From Pseudooceanicola sediminis (lineage in GTDB: Bacteria > Pseudomonadota > Alphaproteobacteria > Rhodobacterales > Rhodobacteraceae), in the NCBI RefSeq assembly GCF_003575965.1, contig NZ_QWJJ01000001.1, forward strand, positions 1 to 64,000: a stretch of DNA of 64,000 nucleotides, read 5' to 3'. The notes below the pieces were generated by a model that was given only the letters and a program-made list of their open reading frames with translations, had not been told where the DNA came from and did no database searches. Position 1 is the first letter of the stretch; each line of letters starts with the position of its first letter. Of this stretch, positions 43,964 through 53,452 are shown piece after piece. The position numbers and the translations under genes are program-made.

Positions 43964-46897
43964 ATGGCAAAGAAGATGCTTATCGATGCCACACACGCGG
44001 AAGAGACGCGTGTCGTGGTCGTGGACGGAAACAAGGTAGAGGAGTTCGACTTTGAATCCGAGAACAAACGCCAGCTAGCTGGCAATATCTACCTGGCGAA
44101 GGTGACACGGGTCGAGCCGTCGCTGCAGGCCGCCTTTATCGACTATGGCGGAAATCGCCATGGTTTCCTGGCCTTTTCGGAAATTCATCCCGATTATTAC
44201 CAGATCCCCGTCGCGGACCGTCAGGCGCTGATGGCCGAGGAACATGCCTATGCCGAAGCGCTGAAGGCACGTGAGGACGAGGACGAAAAGCCCAAGCGGC
44301 GCACCCGTACCCGTTCGAAGACCCGTGCCGAAGAGGCCGGATCGGATGACGCGAAGGTCAGCCAGGACGTTGATGACGCGGCCGAGGGCGCCGAGATCAG
44401 CGGCATGGAGACCATCGACCTGGATGACGGCGATGACGACGAAGGCCGCTCGCCCATGGAAACTGTTGGTGAGACCCCTGTCGAGGAGGCCGACGACGAC
44501 GGCGACTATGACGGGTCTGACGACGACGACAGCGATGACGACAGCGATGACGACAGCGATGACGATGACCATGCCCGCAATGGCAATGGCACGCGCAGCC
44601 GTGGCCGTCGCAGCCGTCGCAAGGATGCGGGCCAGAAGGACAGCGAGATCGAGAGCGTCGCGGACGAGGACGATCACGACGATATTCGCCCGCCGCGCAA
44701 GCCCCGGCCCAAGCGGTACCGGATCCAGGAAGTCATCAAGGTTCGCCAGATCCTGCTGGTGCAGGTCGTCAAGGAAGAGCGCGGCAACAAGGGCGCAGCA
44801 CTGACCACCTATCTGTCGCTGGCCGGCCGGTACTGCGTGCTGATGCCGAACACCGCCCGGGGCGGCGGTATTTCGCGCAAGATCACCAATGCCGTCGACC
44901 GCAAGAAGCTGAAGGAAATCGCCGCCGAGATCGACGTGCCGCGTGGCGCGGGCCTGATCGTGCGCACCGCCGGTGCCAAGCGCACCAAGTCGGAGATCAA
45001 GCGCGATTACGAATACCTGCAACGGCTGTGGGAGCAGATCCGCGAGCTGACCTTGCAGAGCATTGCGCCGGCGAAGATCTATGAAGAGGGCGACCTGATC
45101 AAACGCTCGATCCGCGATCTGTACAGCCGCGAGATCGACGAGGTTCTGGTGGAAGGCGAACGCGGCTATCGCAACGCCAAGGACTTCATGAAGATGATCA
45201 TGCCGTCCCACGCCAAGAACGTGAAAAACTATTCGGACGGTTTGCCGCTGTTCGCGCGCTTTCAGGTCGAGAGCTATCTGGCGGGGATGTTCAACCCGAC
45301 GGTGCAGCTGAAATCAGGGGGCTATATCGTGATCGGCGTCACCGAGGCGCTGGTGGCGATCGACGTGAACTCGGGTCGGGCCACCAAGGAAGGGTCGATC
45401 GAGGAGACGGCGACCAAGACCAACCTGGAGGCTGCCGAAGAGGTGGCGCGCCAGTTGCGTCTGCGCGATCTGGCCGGGCTGATCGTCATCGACTTTATCG
45501 ACATGGACGAGCGGCGCAACAACCTGGCCGTCGAGAAGAAGCTGAAAGACAAGCTGAAGACCGACCGGGCGCGGATCCAGGTGGGGCGTATCAGCGGCTT
45601 TGGCCTGCTGGAGATGAGCCGTCAGCGGTTGCGCCCCGGCATGATCGAGGCGACGACGCAGCCCTGCGCGGCCTGTCATGGCACCGGGTTGATCCGGTCC
45701 GACGACAACATGGCGCTGAACATCCTGCGCCAGATCGAGGAAGAGGGCACCCGCCGGCGCACCCGCGAGGTGCTGGTGAAATGCCCGGTGGCCATCGCCA
45801 ACTACCTGATGAACCAGAAGCGCGAACATGTCGCCCAGATCGAGGCGCGCTATGGCATGGCCGTGATGATCGAGGGCCATGGGCACCTGGTCAGCCCCGA
45901 CTTCGAGATGGAGAAGTTCAAGACGGCGACGCGCAAGGTGGTCGAAGTGGCCCATATCGTGTCGGCGGACATGTCGCTGATGGACAGCGTCGATGGCAAT
46001 GCCTGGGACGATGAGGACGAGAGCGCCGATGAGGACGCCGAAGACCAGGCTGGCGATCCGGCAGCTGAGTCCAAGGCAGAGCCGAAAGCCGAGGGTCGCA
46101 AGGACGAGACTGCAGCCGAGACGGCTGGCGAGGGGGACGAGCAGCCCAAGCCGAAGCGGCGCCGTCGGCGTCGGCGCAAGAAGAAGGGCGGCGGCAACGA
46201 CGACGGCGGTTCGGGTGACGACGACATGAACGCGTCGGATGGCGGCCCGGATGCGGAAGCTGCCGCGAGCGGGTCCGATCCCGAAAACGCGGATGTGGCG
46301 GACGAGAAACCCTCGAACGGGCGCAGCCGCCGGTCGCGCGGGCGCCGCTCGGGCAATCGCGAATCCGGTGAGCAGACCGGTGCGGGCGATACCCCTGCCG
46401 AGGTCGAGGCGCGCCAGGAGGTGATGGCCGAGGCTGAAACCACCGGCGATGCCGTGCCCGAAGGCCAGGTTGCCGGCAGCCCGGCGACGCAGGACAGCGT
46501 CGATGCGGTTGCAAAGGGCACCGTCGATGCGCCGGACGTGCCGGTGACCGCGGCGAAAGCTGAACCCGCCACCGGTGGGACGACTGACGCGGCACGGGCG
46601 GAAACGCTGGCCGACGTGTCCTCTGGCGAGGTGGCCCCGGAAGGTGCCGCCCTGTCGCAGGAACCTGTCGCAGAGCAGGATGACCCGCACAAAGCCGCGC
46701 AGGATGCGCCGGCCGAGGCGGCGAAGCCAGATGATGCCGCAGCGGAGACCGAGGGAGAGGCTGAGCCGGAGGCCAAGCCAGCGCCCGAGGCAGGGCGCGA
46801 GGCGGAGCCTGCCATGGCAGAACAGGCCGGTGATCGCCCACAGGAGACTGCCGAAGCCAAGCCGAAGCGCCGGGGTTGGTGGTCGCTGGGAAGCTGA
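43964..46897 (+). CDS. rne: Ribonuclease E
   Basis: The endoribonuclease that initiates mRNA decay and matures rRNA and tRNA. The 977-residue protein starts MAKKMLIDATHAEETRVVVV. The S1 domain carries an insertion of about 150 residues that is very acidic and includes in-frame DDSD repeats. The catalytic and DNase I-like regions follow (IDVNSGRATKEG, RRNNLAVEKKLKDKLKTDRARIQ), then the zinc link CAACHGTG (Cys568, Cys571). The last 320 residues are a low-complexity acidic/basic scaffold with an Arg-rich patch RRRRRRKKKG for RNA or degradosome partners. ATG 43964 follows GGA closely. Confidence 0.96.
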   Translation: MAKKMLIDATHAEETRVVVVDGNKVEEFDFESENKRQLAGNIYLAKVTRVEPSLQAAFIDYGGNRHGFLAFSEIHPDYYQIPVADRQALMAEEHAYAEALKAREDEDEKPKRRTRTRSKTRAEEAGSDDAKVSQDVDDAAEGAEISGMETIDLDDGDDDEGRSPMETVGETPVEEADDDGDYDGSDDDDSDDDSDDDSDDDDHARNGNGTRSRGRRSRRKDAGQKDSEIESVADEDDHDDIRPPRKPRPKRYRIQEVIKVRQILLVQVVKEERGNKGAALTTYLSLAGRYCVLMPNTARGGGISRKITNAVDRKKLKEIAAEIDVPRGAGLIVRTAGAKRTKSEIKRDYEYLQRLWEQIRELTLQSIAPAKIYEEGDLIKRSIRDLYSREIDEVLVEGERGYRNAKDFMKMIMPSHAKNVKNYSDGLPLFARFQVESYLAGMFNPTVQLKSGGYIVIGVTEALVAIDVNSGRATKEGSIEETATKTNLEAAEEVARQLRLRDLAGLIVIDFIDMDERRNNLAVEKKLKDKLKTDRARIQVGRISGFGLLEMSRQRLRPGMIEATTQPCAACHGTGLIRSDDNMALNILRQIEEEGTRRRTREVLVKCPVAIANYLMNQKREHVAQIEARYGMAVMIEGHGHLVSPDFEMEKFKTATRKVVEVAHIVSADMSLMDSVDGNAWDDEDESADEDAEDQAGDPAAESKAEPKAEGRKDETAAETAGEGDEQPKPKRRRRRRRKKKGGGNDDGGSGDDDMNASDGGPDAEAAASGSDPENADVADEKPSNGRSRRSRGRRSGNRESGEQTGAGDTPAEVEARQEVMAEAETTGDAVPEGQVAGSPATQDSVDAVAKGTVDAPDVPVTAAKAEPATGGTTDAARAETLADVSSGEVAPEGAALSQEPVAEQDDPHKAAQDAPAEAAKPDDAAAETEGEAEPEAKPAPEAGREAEPAMAEQAGDRPQETAEAKPKRRGWWSLGS

Positions 46898-46923
46898 TCA
46901 CGGGATCCCGGATCCGAGACTGG

Positions 46924-46951
46924 AACGCCGCGCAGGATGTTGCGCGGCGTT
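46924..46951 (+). terminator. Hairpin after rne
   Basis: AACGCCGCGCA and TGCGCGGCGTT form a perfect 11-bp stem with a 6-base loop, 26 bases after the stop codon. The following T content is modest (CTGCGTTTGCG). Confidence 0.65.
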
Positions 46952-47002
46952 CTGCGTTTGCGCGACCCGTCGAGGGAGGGCGCATATCGAGACGGCGGTG
47001 AT

Positions 47003-47023
47003 TGGGTATTTCCGGCCAGATGA
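47003..47023 (+). repeat. Dispersed intergenic repeat, copy 2
   Basis: Exact second copy of the 21-base sequence at 43341-43361, here between rne and the convergent tusA gene. Confidence 0.8.
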
Positions 47024-47052
47024 AAGAGCCGGGGTGCCGTGGCCTTGCGAGG

Positions 47053-47286
47053 TCAGTCGCGGGTCTTGCGGATCACGAAGGCATGGCCTGTGTCGGTGTC
47101 TTGCGAGGAGAGCAGCTCGTGTCCGGCTTCGGCGCAGAAGTGCGGCATGTCGATCAGCGCCATGGCATCATCTGTCACGATGCGCAGGCAGGCGCCCGGA
47201 GCGAGGGACATCAGCCGCTTGCGCGCGCGCAGGACGGGCAGGGGGCAGAGCAGCCCGCGGGCGTCGATATCCTCGGCAATCTTCAT
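47053..47286 (-). CDS. TusA family sulfur-carrier protein
   Basis: The 77-residue protein has the TusA/SirA fold signature ARGLLCPLPVLRARK with the sulfur-carrying Cys14. TusA proteins relay sulfur for tRNA thiolation, molybdenum cofactor or other sulfur transfers. The start ATG 47286 gives MKIAEDIDARGLLCP, the family length. It is divergent from ccdA, a pairing that suggests a thiol or sulfur link but not a specific pathway. Confidence 0.93.
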   Translation of the reverse strand: MKIAEDIDARGLLCPLPVLRARKRLMSLAPGACLRIVTDDAMALIDMPHFCAEAGHELLSSQDTDTGHAFVIRKTRD

Positions 47287-47427
47287 GGTATCGGGATAGG
47301 AGGGCGGCGGGGCCAAGTCCAGTGTTTCGTGGCCGGCCCTGCAACAGTTTGACACGTCGATGTGAGGTCGCGCGCGGGTGACGCGGCCACGCGGACGGGG
47401 TAGGAGAGGCAAAGCCTAGGAGGGGTC

Positions 47428-48177
47428 ATGTTCGGAATAGAGATCATGGATGCGGCGCTGTTGCCCGCGATGCTGGTGGCGCTGGCGGCGGGGGTGATCT
47501 CGTTCCTGAGCCCCTGCGTGTTGCCGATCGTGCCGCCCTACCTTGCCTACATGTCGGGGGTGTCGGTGAGCGACATGGGGCGCAGCGGGGCACGAACGCG
47601 CGCGGTGGTGCCGGCGTTGTTCTTTGTCATGGGCCTGTCGACCGTCTTTCTGTTTCTCGGCTTTGCGGCCTCGGCCATCGGGTCGGTGTTGCTGGCCTAC
47701 CAGGGGTGGTTCAACACCATCGCCGGGGTGCTGGTGATGGGGATCGGCGCGCATTTCGTCGGATTGTACCGAATCGGGTTTCTGGACCGGGAGGCGCGGC
47801 TGGATGCCGGGGATCGCGGCGGCAGTGCCTTTGGCGCCTATGTTCTGGGGCTGGCGTTTGCCTTTGGCTGGACCCCCTGCATCGGGCCGCAGCTGGGAGC
47901 GATCCTGTCGCTGGCGGCCCAGGAAGCATCGGTAAGCCGGGGCATGTTGTTGTTGTCGATATATGCGGCGGGTCTTGGCATACCGTTCTTGCTGGTCGCG
48001 GCCTTTCTGCCGCGTCTGGCCGGGCTGATGGGGTGGATGAAGCGCCATATGGAGCAGATCGAGCGCGCCATGGGGCTGTTGCTGTGGACCGTCGGGTTGC
48101 TGATGCTGACCGGCGGATTTTCGCGGTTTTCCTATTGGCTGCTGGAGACGTTTCCGGGGCTTGCCGTTCTGGGATAA
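47428..48177 (+). CDS. ccdA: CcdA-type thiol-reducing membrane protein
   Basis: CcdA carries electrons from cytoplasmic thioredoxin across the membrane for cytochrome c maturation and similar reductions. The 249-residue protein has six membrane helices and two conserved Cys in SFLSPCVLPIVPPYLAYMSG and FGWTPCIGPQLGAILS. The ATG follows TAGGAGGGG. It is divergent from tusA and followed by a membrane hydrolase gene after 50 bases. Confidence 0.94.
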   Translation: MFGIEIMDAALLPAMLVALAAGVISFLSPCVLPIVPPYLAYMSGVSVSDMGRSGARTRAVVPALFFVMGLSTVFLFLGFAASAIGSVLLAYQGWFNTIAGVLVMGIGAHFVGLYRIGFLDREARLDAGDRGGSAFGAYVLGLAFAFGWTPCIGPQLGAILSLAAQEASVSRGMLLLSIYAAGLGIPFLLVAAFLPRLAGLMGWMKRHMEQIERAMGLLLWTVGLLMLTGGFSRFSYWLLETFPGLAVLG

Positions 48178-48227
48178 GCCTTTACATTCGCACGACGTTA
48201 AGACTTATCTGCGCCAAGGAAGAGGAC

Positions 48228-49517
48228 ATGAGCCGAAACGCTACATCCGATCCCCGTGCAGAGGCTGATGGCCCGGAGAATGCACACCCCCTGCCGCCCG
48301 CCGTGGCGCGCAGGCAGGTGTTCTACATTCCCGGCTATGACCCCATTCACCCACGCCGCTATCGTGAGCTGTATCGCAAGGAGTCGGCGGTGCAGGGCGC
48401 GATCTCGGAGTATCGCATCGCGCTGAAGGCGCGACGGCGCCGTGCCGCCTATGGCTGGCAGGTCAATGCGACGATCGAGGGGCGCGATGTGGAAACCGAC
48501 GTCGAGGTCATGGTGTGGTCGGATATCGTGCGCGACAGCATGGGGTCGTCGATCGCGGCGACCTATCTGCAGCTGGCGCGTACGGCCTGGGTCTATCTCT
48601 GGTCGGGGGCGTTGTTCCGGCTGATGCGCCTGCGCAAGGGCCCCGTGATCGCGGCGCTGTATCCGGTGGGCTTCCTGCTGGTGCAGCTGATGGTGGCGGC
48701 CCTGATCGGCGGGGTGATTGGCGGCATTTTCAACTGGGCGGCGCGCGGTGCCCGGCTGGACGGTTTGTCACCCTGGATCGGTATTCTGGTCGGGCTGGGT
48801 GTGATGCCATTCGTGCTGGGCTGGTTCAAGACGCGCGATTCCCGGTTTTATGCCTATTACCTGATGCATGATTATTCGTTTTCCGCACGGGGCAACGGCG
48901 CCAATCCCGAGGCGCTGGAGGCGCGGATGGCGCAGTTTCGCGAGCGGATCGGTGCGGCGTTGAAGGGCGACGCGGAAGAGGTGCTGGTCGTGGGGCATTC
49001 CTCGGGGGCGCATCTGGCGGTCTCGGTTCTGGCGGATCTGCTGCGCAACGGCGAGCTGCCGGAGGACGGGCCGGTGCTGTCGTTTCTGTCGCTGGGGCAG
49101 GTGGTGCCGATGGTGTCGTTCCTGCCCGGGGCCCGCCGGCTGCGCCGCGATCTGGCCTATCTGGCGATGCAGGACCGGGTGTTCTGGCTGGATGTCAGCG
49201 CGCCGGGCGATGGTTGCGCCTTTGCGCTGTGCGATCCGGTGGCGGTGTCGGGCGTGGCGCAGGCGGGCAAGCGCTGGCCGCTGGTCATATCGGCCGCGTT
49301 CAGCGAGAGCCTGACGCCCGAGAGGTGGGCCGAACTGCGCTGGCGGTTCTTTCGGGTGCATTTTCAGTATCTTTGCGCCTTTGACCGGCCAAGGGATTAT
49401 GACTATTTCCGCATCACAGCCGGGCCGCAGACCCTGGCGCAGCGCTATGCCGGGCGTTCCGCCTCGCCCGCGCGGATCGAACGGGCGGTGAACCGGCACA
49501 CGTCGGTCGCCCCATGA
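48228..49517 (+). CDS. Membrane-anchored alpha/beta hydrolase-like protein
   Basis: The 429-residue protein has an N-terminal cytoplasmic segment with RQVFYIPGYDPIHPRRYRELY, two central membrane helices (YPVGFLLVQLMVAALIGGVIGG and SPWIGILVGLGVMPFVLGW), and a C-terminal part with the nucleophile elbow VVGHSSGAHLAVSV (GxSxG type). The position of the catalytic Asp and His is not certain. The substrate is unknown. The start is ATG 48228, behind AGAGGA. It overlaps the P450 gene in an ATGA arrangement, so the two products are made together. Confidence 0.82.
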   Translation: MSRNATSDPRAEADGPENAHPLPPAVARRQVFYIPGYDPIHPRRYRELYRKESAVQGAISEYRIALKARRRRAAYGWQVNATIEGRDVETDVEVMVWSDIVRDSMGSSIAATYLQLARTAWVYLWSGALFRLMRLRKGPVIAALYPVGFLLVQLMVAALIGGVIGGIFNWAARGARLDGLSPWIGILVGLGVMPFVLGWFKTRDSRFYAYYLMHDYSFSARGNGANPEALEARMAQFRERIGAALKGDAEEVLVVGHSSGAHLAVSVLADLLRNGELPEDGPVLSFLSLGQVVPMVSFLPGARRLRRDLAYLAMQDRVFWLDVSAPGDGCAFALCDPVAVSGVAQAGKRWPLVISAAFSESLTPERWAELRWRFFRVHFQYLCAFDRPRDYDYFRITAGPQTLAQRYAGRSASPARIERAVNRHTSVAP

Positions 49518-50878
49518 CACCCCCCAAACCGCCCGCGCGTGACGAGGCGGTTTCGCTATGGCGCTATGCGCGGCTGTTTCGCGCCGATATCCTGTCGGCG
49601 CAACCCGCGCGTCTGTACCGGGCCTGGATGGCCGAATTTCGCACGCCCTTTTTCCGGTCCTACCTGATCAACCAGCCCGATCTGGTGCGGCGCGTGCTTC
49701 AGGACCGGCCCGGGGATTTTCCCAAGTCCGACCGCGTCGGAGAAGGATTGCGGCCGCTGTTGGGCAATGCGGTCTTTCTAAGCAACGGGGCGACATGGCG
49801 ACGCCAGCGGCGCATCATCGATCCGGCCTTCGAGGGGGGACAGCTGCGCGCCAGGTTTCCGGCGATGCAGGCCGCCGCCGAAGCCTGTGCCGCGCGGCTG
49901 GACAGCCGTGTCGGCGAGGCGCTGGAGATCGAGGCTGAAACCAGCCACGCCGCGGCGGACGTGATTTTCCGCGCGCTGTTTTCGATCCCCATCGAGCATA
50001 GTCAGGCGCGCGCGGTGTTCGACCGGTTTCGCCAGTACCAGCGCAGTCAGCCCGTGCTGAACCTGGCGGCTCTGGTGCCCTTGCCCCGCTGGATGCCGCG
50101 GTATTTTCCACGGGCCGTTCGGCGGGCAGGGCACGACATTCGCGCGCTGGTTCGGGGGCTGGTGGAGGCACGGCTGCGCGAGATCCGGGACGGGGTGGCA
50201 CCCGATGACCTGGCCACGCGGATCATGACCACGCCGGACCCTGACAGCGGGCAGACCTTCGAGGCAGAGGAGATGGTGGACCAGGTCGCGATCTTTTTCC
50301 TGGCCGGGCACGAAACCTCGGCTTCGGCACTTGCCTGGGCGTTGTACCTGCTGGCCACGCATCCGGACTGGCAAGAGGCCGTCGCGGTTGAGGTGGCCGC
50401 CGCAGGCCCGCCGGAGTTTGCGGGCTTGTCGCGGCTGGGCCTGACCCGCGACGTGTTCCGGGAGGCGCTGCGCCTGTATCCGCCGGTGCCGATGATGGTG
50501 CGCGAGGCCAGTCAGAGCGAGGTTTTTCGCAACCGGTCGCTGCGCCGGGGCGCGCAGGTGGTGCTGAGCCCCTGGCACCTGCACCGTCATGTCAGGCTGT
50601 GGCAGGATCCCGACGGTTTCGATCCGGGCCGTTGGCAGAGCGAGGCGGGGCGCCATTCGCAGCGCGCCGCCTATATTCCGTTTTCGGCCGGGCCCCGCGT
50701 CTGTCCGGGCGCCGGGTTTGCCATGATCGAGGGGGTTGTGCTGTTGGCCGAGATCCTGCGGCGGTTCCACATCGAGGCGGTGCCGGGCCGTGTGCCGGAG
50801 CCTGTTGCGCATCTGACCCTGCGCAGCCGCAACGGCATATGGTTGCGCCTGACACGGCGCGAGGACCGGTCAAGCTAG
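49514..50878 (+). CDS. Cytochrome P450
   Basis: The 454-residue monooxygenase has the full P450 signature: I-helix FFLAGHETSASALAW, K-helix EALRLYPPVP (ExxR), and heme-binding FSAGPRVCPGAGFAM with the axial Cys397. It lacks a clear membrane anchor and so is likely soluble, with electrons from a separate ferredoxin. The substrate is unknown. Coupled translation with the preceding hydrolase suggests both act on one lipid-like or hydrophobic compound. Confidence 0.95.
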   Translation: MTPPKPPARDEAVSLWRYARLFRADILSAQPARLYRAWMAEFRTPFFRSYLINQPDLVRRVLQDRPGDFPKSDRVGEGLRPLLGNAVFLSNGATWRRQRRIIDPAFEGGQLRARFPAMQAAAEACAARLDSRVGEALEIEAETSHAAADVIFRALFSIPIEHSQARAVFDRFRQYQRSQPVLNLAALVPLPRWMPRYFPRAVRRAGHDIRALVRGLVEARLREIRDGVAPDDLATRIMTTPDPDSGQTFEAEEMVDQVAIFFLAGHETSASALAWALYLLATHPDWQEAVAVEVAAAGPPEFAGLSRLGLTRDVFREALRLYPPVPMMVREASQSEVFRNRSLRRGAQVVLSPWHLHRHVRLWQDPDGFDPGRWQSEAGRHSQRAAYIPFSAGPRVCPGAGFAMIEGVVLLAEILRRFHIEAVPGRVPEPVAHLTLRSRNGIWLRLTRREDRSS

Positions 50879-50927
50879 GCACGGCCTGAGGGTAACGCCC
50901 GACACGCCCTGCGGGCGAGCGGCCAGA

Positions 50928-50952
50928 GGACCCGCCCGCGCCGCGCGGGTCC
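50928..50952. terminator. GC hairpin between convergent P450 and oxidoreductase genes
   Basis: GGACCCGC pairs with GCGGGTCC over a GC-rich loop in the 83-base gap between the two converging genes. No T tract is present. Confidence 0.4.
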
Positions 50953-50961
50953 GCGACAGGA

Positions 50962-53370
50962 TCAGGCGCGCAGGGCCGCGCCGCTGGGATCGAACCCGGT
51001 ATCGGTGATGACGGTGGCCGGACACATGCGGCCCAGGATCTCGATCTCGGCGGCGGTTCCGGGGTGGGAATGATCCGCGGGTAGAAAGCCGAAGGCAATG
51101 CTCTTGCCCAGGTGATGAGAGTAGCCGCCCGAGGTGCAGAAACCGACAACGGCGCCGTCGCGCCAGATCGGTTCGTAGGCGTGCACATCGGCGTCGGTGG
51201 TCGTGACCTCGAACGCGCAGAGCTTGCGGGCGGCCGGGCGGGTGCGCGCAGATTCGGCAGCGGCGCGGCCGATGAAGACCTCGGGCTTGGACCACTGGAT
51301 GAAGCGGTCGAGACCGGTTTCCGCAGGTGTGTAGTCTGGCGAATATTCCCGCAACCATGAACCGAACAACCGATCGAGCCGCAGCGACATCATGGCGCGC
51401 ATTCCAAAGGGCTGCATGCCATGCGGCTGACCCGCCTGCCAGAGGGTCCACCAGAGGCTGCGCTGCGCCATCGGATCGGTGTAGATTTCATAGCCCAGAT
51501 CGCCGGTGTAGGACACGCGCTGTACGATGCATTCGGCCTGTCCGATGGTCATGCGGGCGACATCGAGGAATCGCAACGCCCCGATGTCGCTGAGCGTGCA
51601 GGCCTGAAGTACCTGGGTCGCCTTTGGTCCCGCCAACTGAAATCCGGTAGAAGTGTCCGATATATTAGTGACTTGCACCCCGTCGTGAATGTTCTGCATG
51701 AACCAGCGCAGATGGAAGGCTTGGGCAGAATAGCTGGCGTTCAGGCGAAACTCGTTCTCCGACAGGCAGGAGATGGTGAAATCACCGATGATGCGCCCCG
51801 AGGGCGAGAGCATGGGCGAGAGCGAGAGGCGGCCAGGCTTTGGCACACGTCCTGCCATGATCGTGTCGAGCCAGCTGCGCGCGTTAGGCCCCGTCACCCG
51901 ATACTTGCCAAAGTTCTGAAGTTCGTTGATGCCCACGTCTTGGCGGACGGTCGCGACCTCTCGGGCAGTGGCGGCAAAGGCATTTGAGCGTCGAAAGGAC
52001 GGGGTTTCGAAACTCGGCTCTCCGGCTTGGGCAAAATAGTTCGCGACCTCGAGTCCGTATTGCTGGCCCCAGACGGCGCCCATGTCCGAAAATATGTCGT
52101 ACATGGGGGTGGTGCGGCAGGGGCGCGCGGCGGGCAATTCTTCGTTGGGATAAGACACCGAGAAGCGTTTCTGATAGTTTTCGATGACTTTCGGGCGGGT
52201 GTAGCCGGGGGTGATCCAGGACCCGAAGCGGGCTACATCCAACGCCGTGGTGTCGCGTTCGCATTCGCCCTCGATCATCCATTGCGCCAGCATCAGCCCG
52301 ACACCGCCGCCCTGGGAAAAGCCGGCCATCACCGCGCAGGCGCTCCAGTAGTTGCGCAGGCCGGGGACCGGGCCGACCAGGGGGTTTCCATCGGGGGCAA
52401 AGGTGAAGGGGCCGTGAATGACGGTCTTGACCCCCGCCGTCGCCAGCACAGGGAAGCGGCGATAGGCGAATTCGATGGAATCCGAAATCTTGTCCAGATC
52501 GTCGGGCAGCAGTTCGTGGCCGAACGACCAGGGCGTGCCGTTGACCGCCCATGGTTTTGCGCGCTGTTCGTAAAACCCGATACAAAGCCCGCGCCCTTCT
52601 TGCCGCAGGTAACTTTCGCCTGCCGGGTCCATGACATGGGGGTGTTCGCTAGGGCGTTGATAAATCTCGGGAATGTCGTCCGTGACGATGTAGTGATGTT
52701 CCATCGGATGCAGCGGCAGGTAAACACCGGCCATCGCCGCAACCTCGCGCGCCCAGAGGCCGGCGGCGTTGACGACATGTTCGGCGTGGATCGTGCCCTT
52801 GTCGGTGACCACGTCCCACGTCCCGTCCGGGCGCTGGTTGGTTTCGCGCACCATGCAATGCGTCTCGATCGTGGCGCCTGCCATCTTGGCGGCGCGCGCA
52901 TAGGCGTGGGTGGTGCCCGAGGGGTCGAGGTGCCCGTCGAGCGGATCGTAGAGCGCGCCGATGATACCGTCGAGGTTGGTGACGGGGGCGATATCGCGGA
53001 TCTCGTCCGGGGTGACGATGCGGGTGTCGAGGCCCATGTGGCGGTGCTTGGCGCGTTCGGCCACCAGCATGTCAAAGCGGTCCTGCGTGTCGGCCAGCGT
53101 GACACCCCCGACGTGATGCAGGCCGCAGGACATGCCGGTGATCTCCTCAAGCTCGCGGTAGAGGCGGATGGTATAGCCTTGAAGGGCGGCCATGTTGGTA
53201 TCGCCGTTCAGGGTGTGAAAGCCCCCCGCCGCGTGCCATGTCGAGCCCGAAGTCAGCTCGGAGCGTTCCAGCAGCATGACGTCGGACCAGCCGAGCTTGG
53301 TCAGGTGGTACAGCACGGAGCAGCCGACAACACCGCCTCCGATAACGACGACTCGGGTTGTGGTCTGCAT
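50962..53370 (-). CDS. FAD/GcvT-type dimethylglycine or sarcosine dehydrogenase-like protein
   Basis: The 802-residue protein fuses a DAO-type FAD oxidoreductase with a glycine cleavage T-protein. The FAD site is VVVIGGGVVGCSVLYHL at the N-terminus; SGSTWHAAG has the His that carries covalent FAD in the dimethylglycine dehydrogenase family. The aminomethyltransferase half starts near residue 430 and includes YTGDLGYEIY and GMRAMMSLRLDR. Such enzymes demethylate N-methylated amino compounds and pass the one-carbon unit to tetrahydrofolate. The exact substrate (dimethylglycine, sarcosine or other) is not assignable. Three TTTGCAAA palindromes lie upstream. Confidence 0.9.
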   Translation of the reverse strand: MQTTTRVVVIGGGVVGCSVLYHLTKLGWSDVMLLERSELTSGSTWHAAGGFHTLNGDTNMAALQGYTIRLYRELEEITGMSCGLHHVGGVTLADTQDRFDMLVAERAKHRHMGLDTRIVTPDEIRDIAPVTNLDGIIGALYDPLDGHLDPSGTTHAYARAAKMAGATIETHCMVRETNQRPDGTWDVVTDKGTIHAEHVVNAAGLWAREVAAMAGVYLPLHPMEHHYIVTDDIPEIYQRPSEHPHVMDPAGESYLRQEGRGLCIGFYEQRAKPWAVNGTPWSFGHELLPDDLDKISDSIEFAYRRFPVLATAGVKTVIHGPFTFAPDGNPLVGPVPGLRNYWSACAVMAGFSQGGGVGLMLAQWMIEGECERDTTALDVARFGSWITPGYTRPKVIENYQKRFSVSYPNEELPAARPCRTTPMYDIFSDMGAVWGQQYGLEVANYFAQAGEPSFETPSFRRSNAFAATAREVATVRQDVGINELQNFGKYRVTGPNARSWLDTIMAGRVPKPGRLSLSPMLSPSGRIIGDFTISCLSENEFRLNASYSAQAFHLRWFMQNIHDGVQVTNISDTSTGFQLAGPKATQVLQACTLSDIGALRFLDVARMTIGQAECIVQRVSYTGDLGYEIYTDPMAQRSLWWTLWQAGQPHGMQPFGMRAMMSLRLDRLFGSWLREYSPDYTPAETGLDRFIQWSKPEVFIGRAAAESARTRPAARKLCAFEVTTTDADVHAYEPIWRDGAVVGFCTSGGYSHHLGKSIAFGFLPADHSHPGTAAEIEILGRMCPATVITDTGFDPSGAALRA

Positions 53371-53452
53371 GGCGTGCTCCTTGGGGTGATTGTCGGGATG
53401 CTGTGGGGGGCAGCGCCCGAGGGCAAGCCTGAATGCGACGCCGGGTGTCGGT

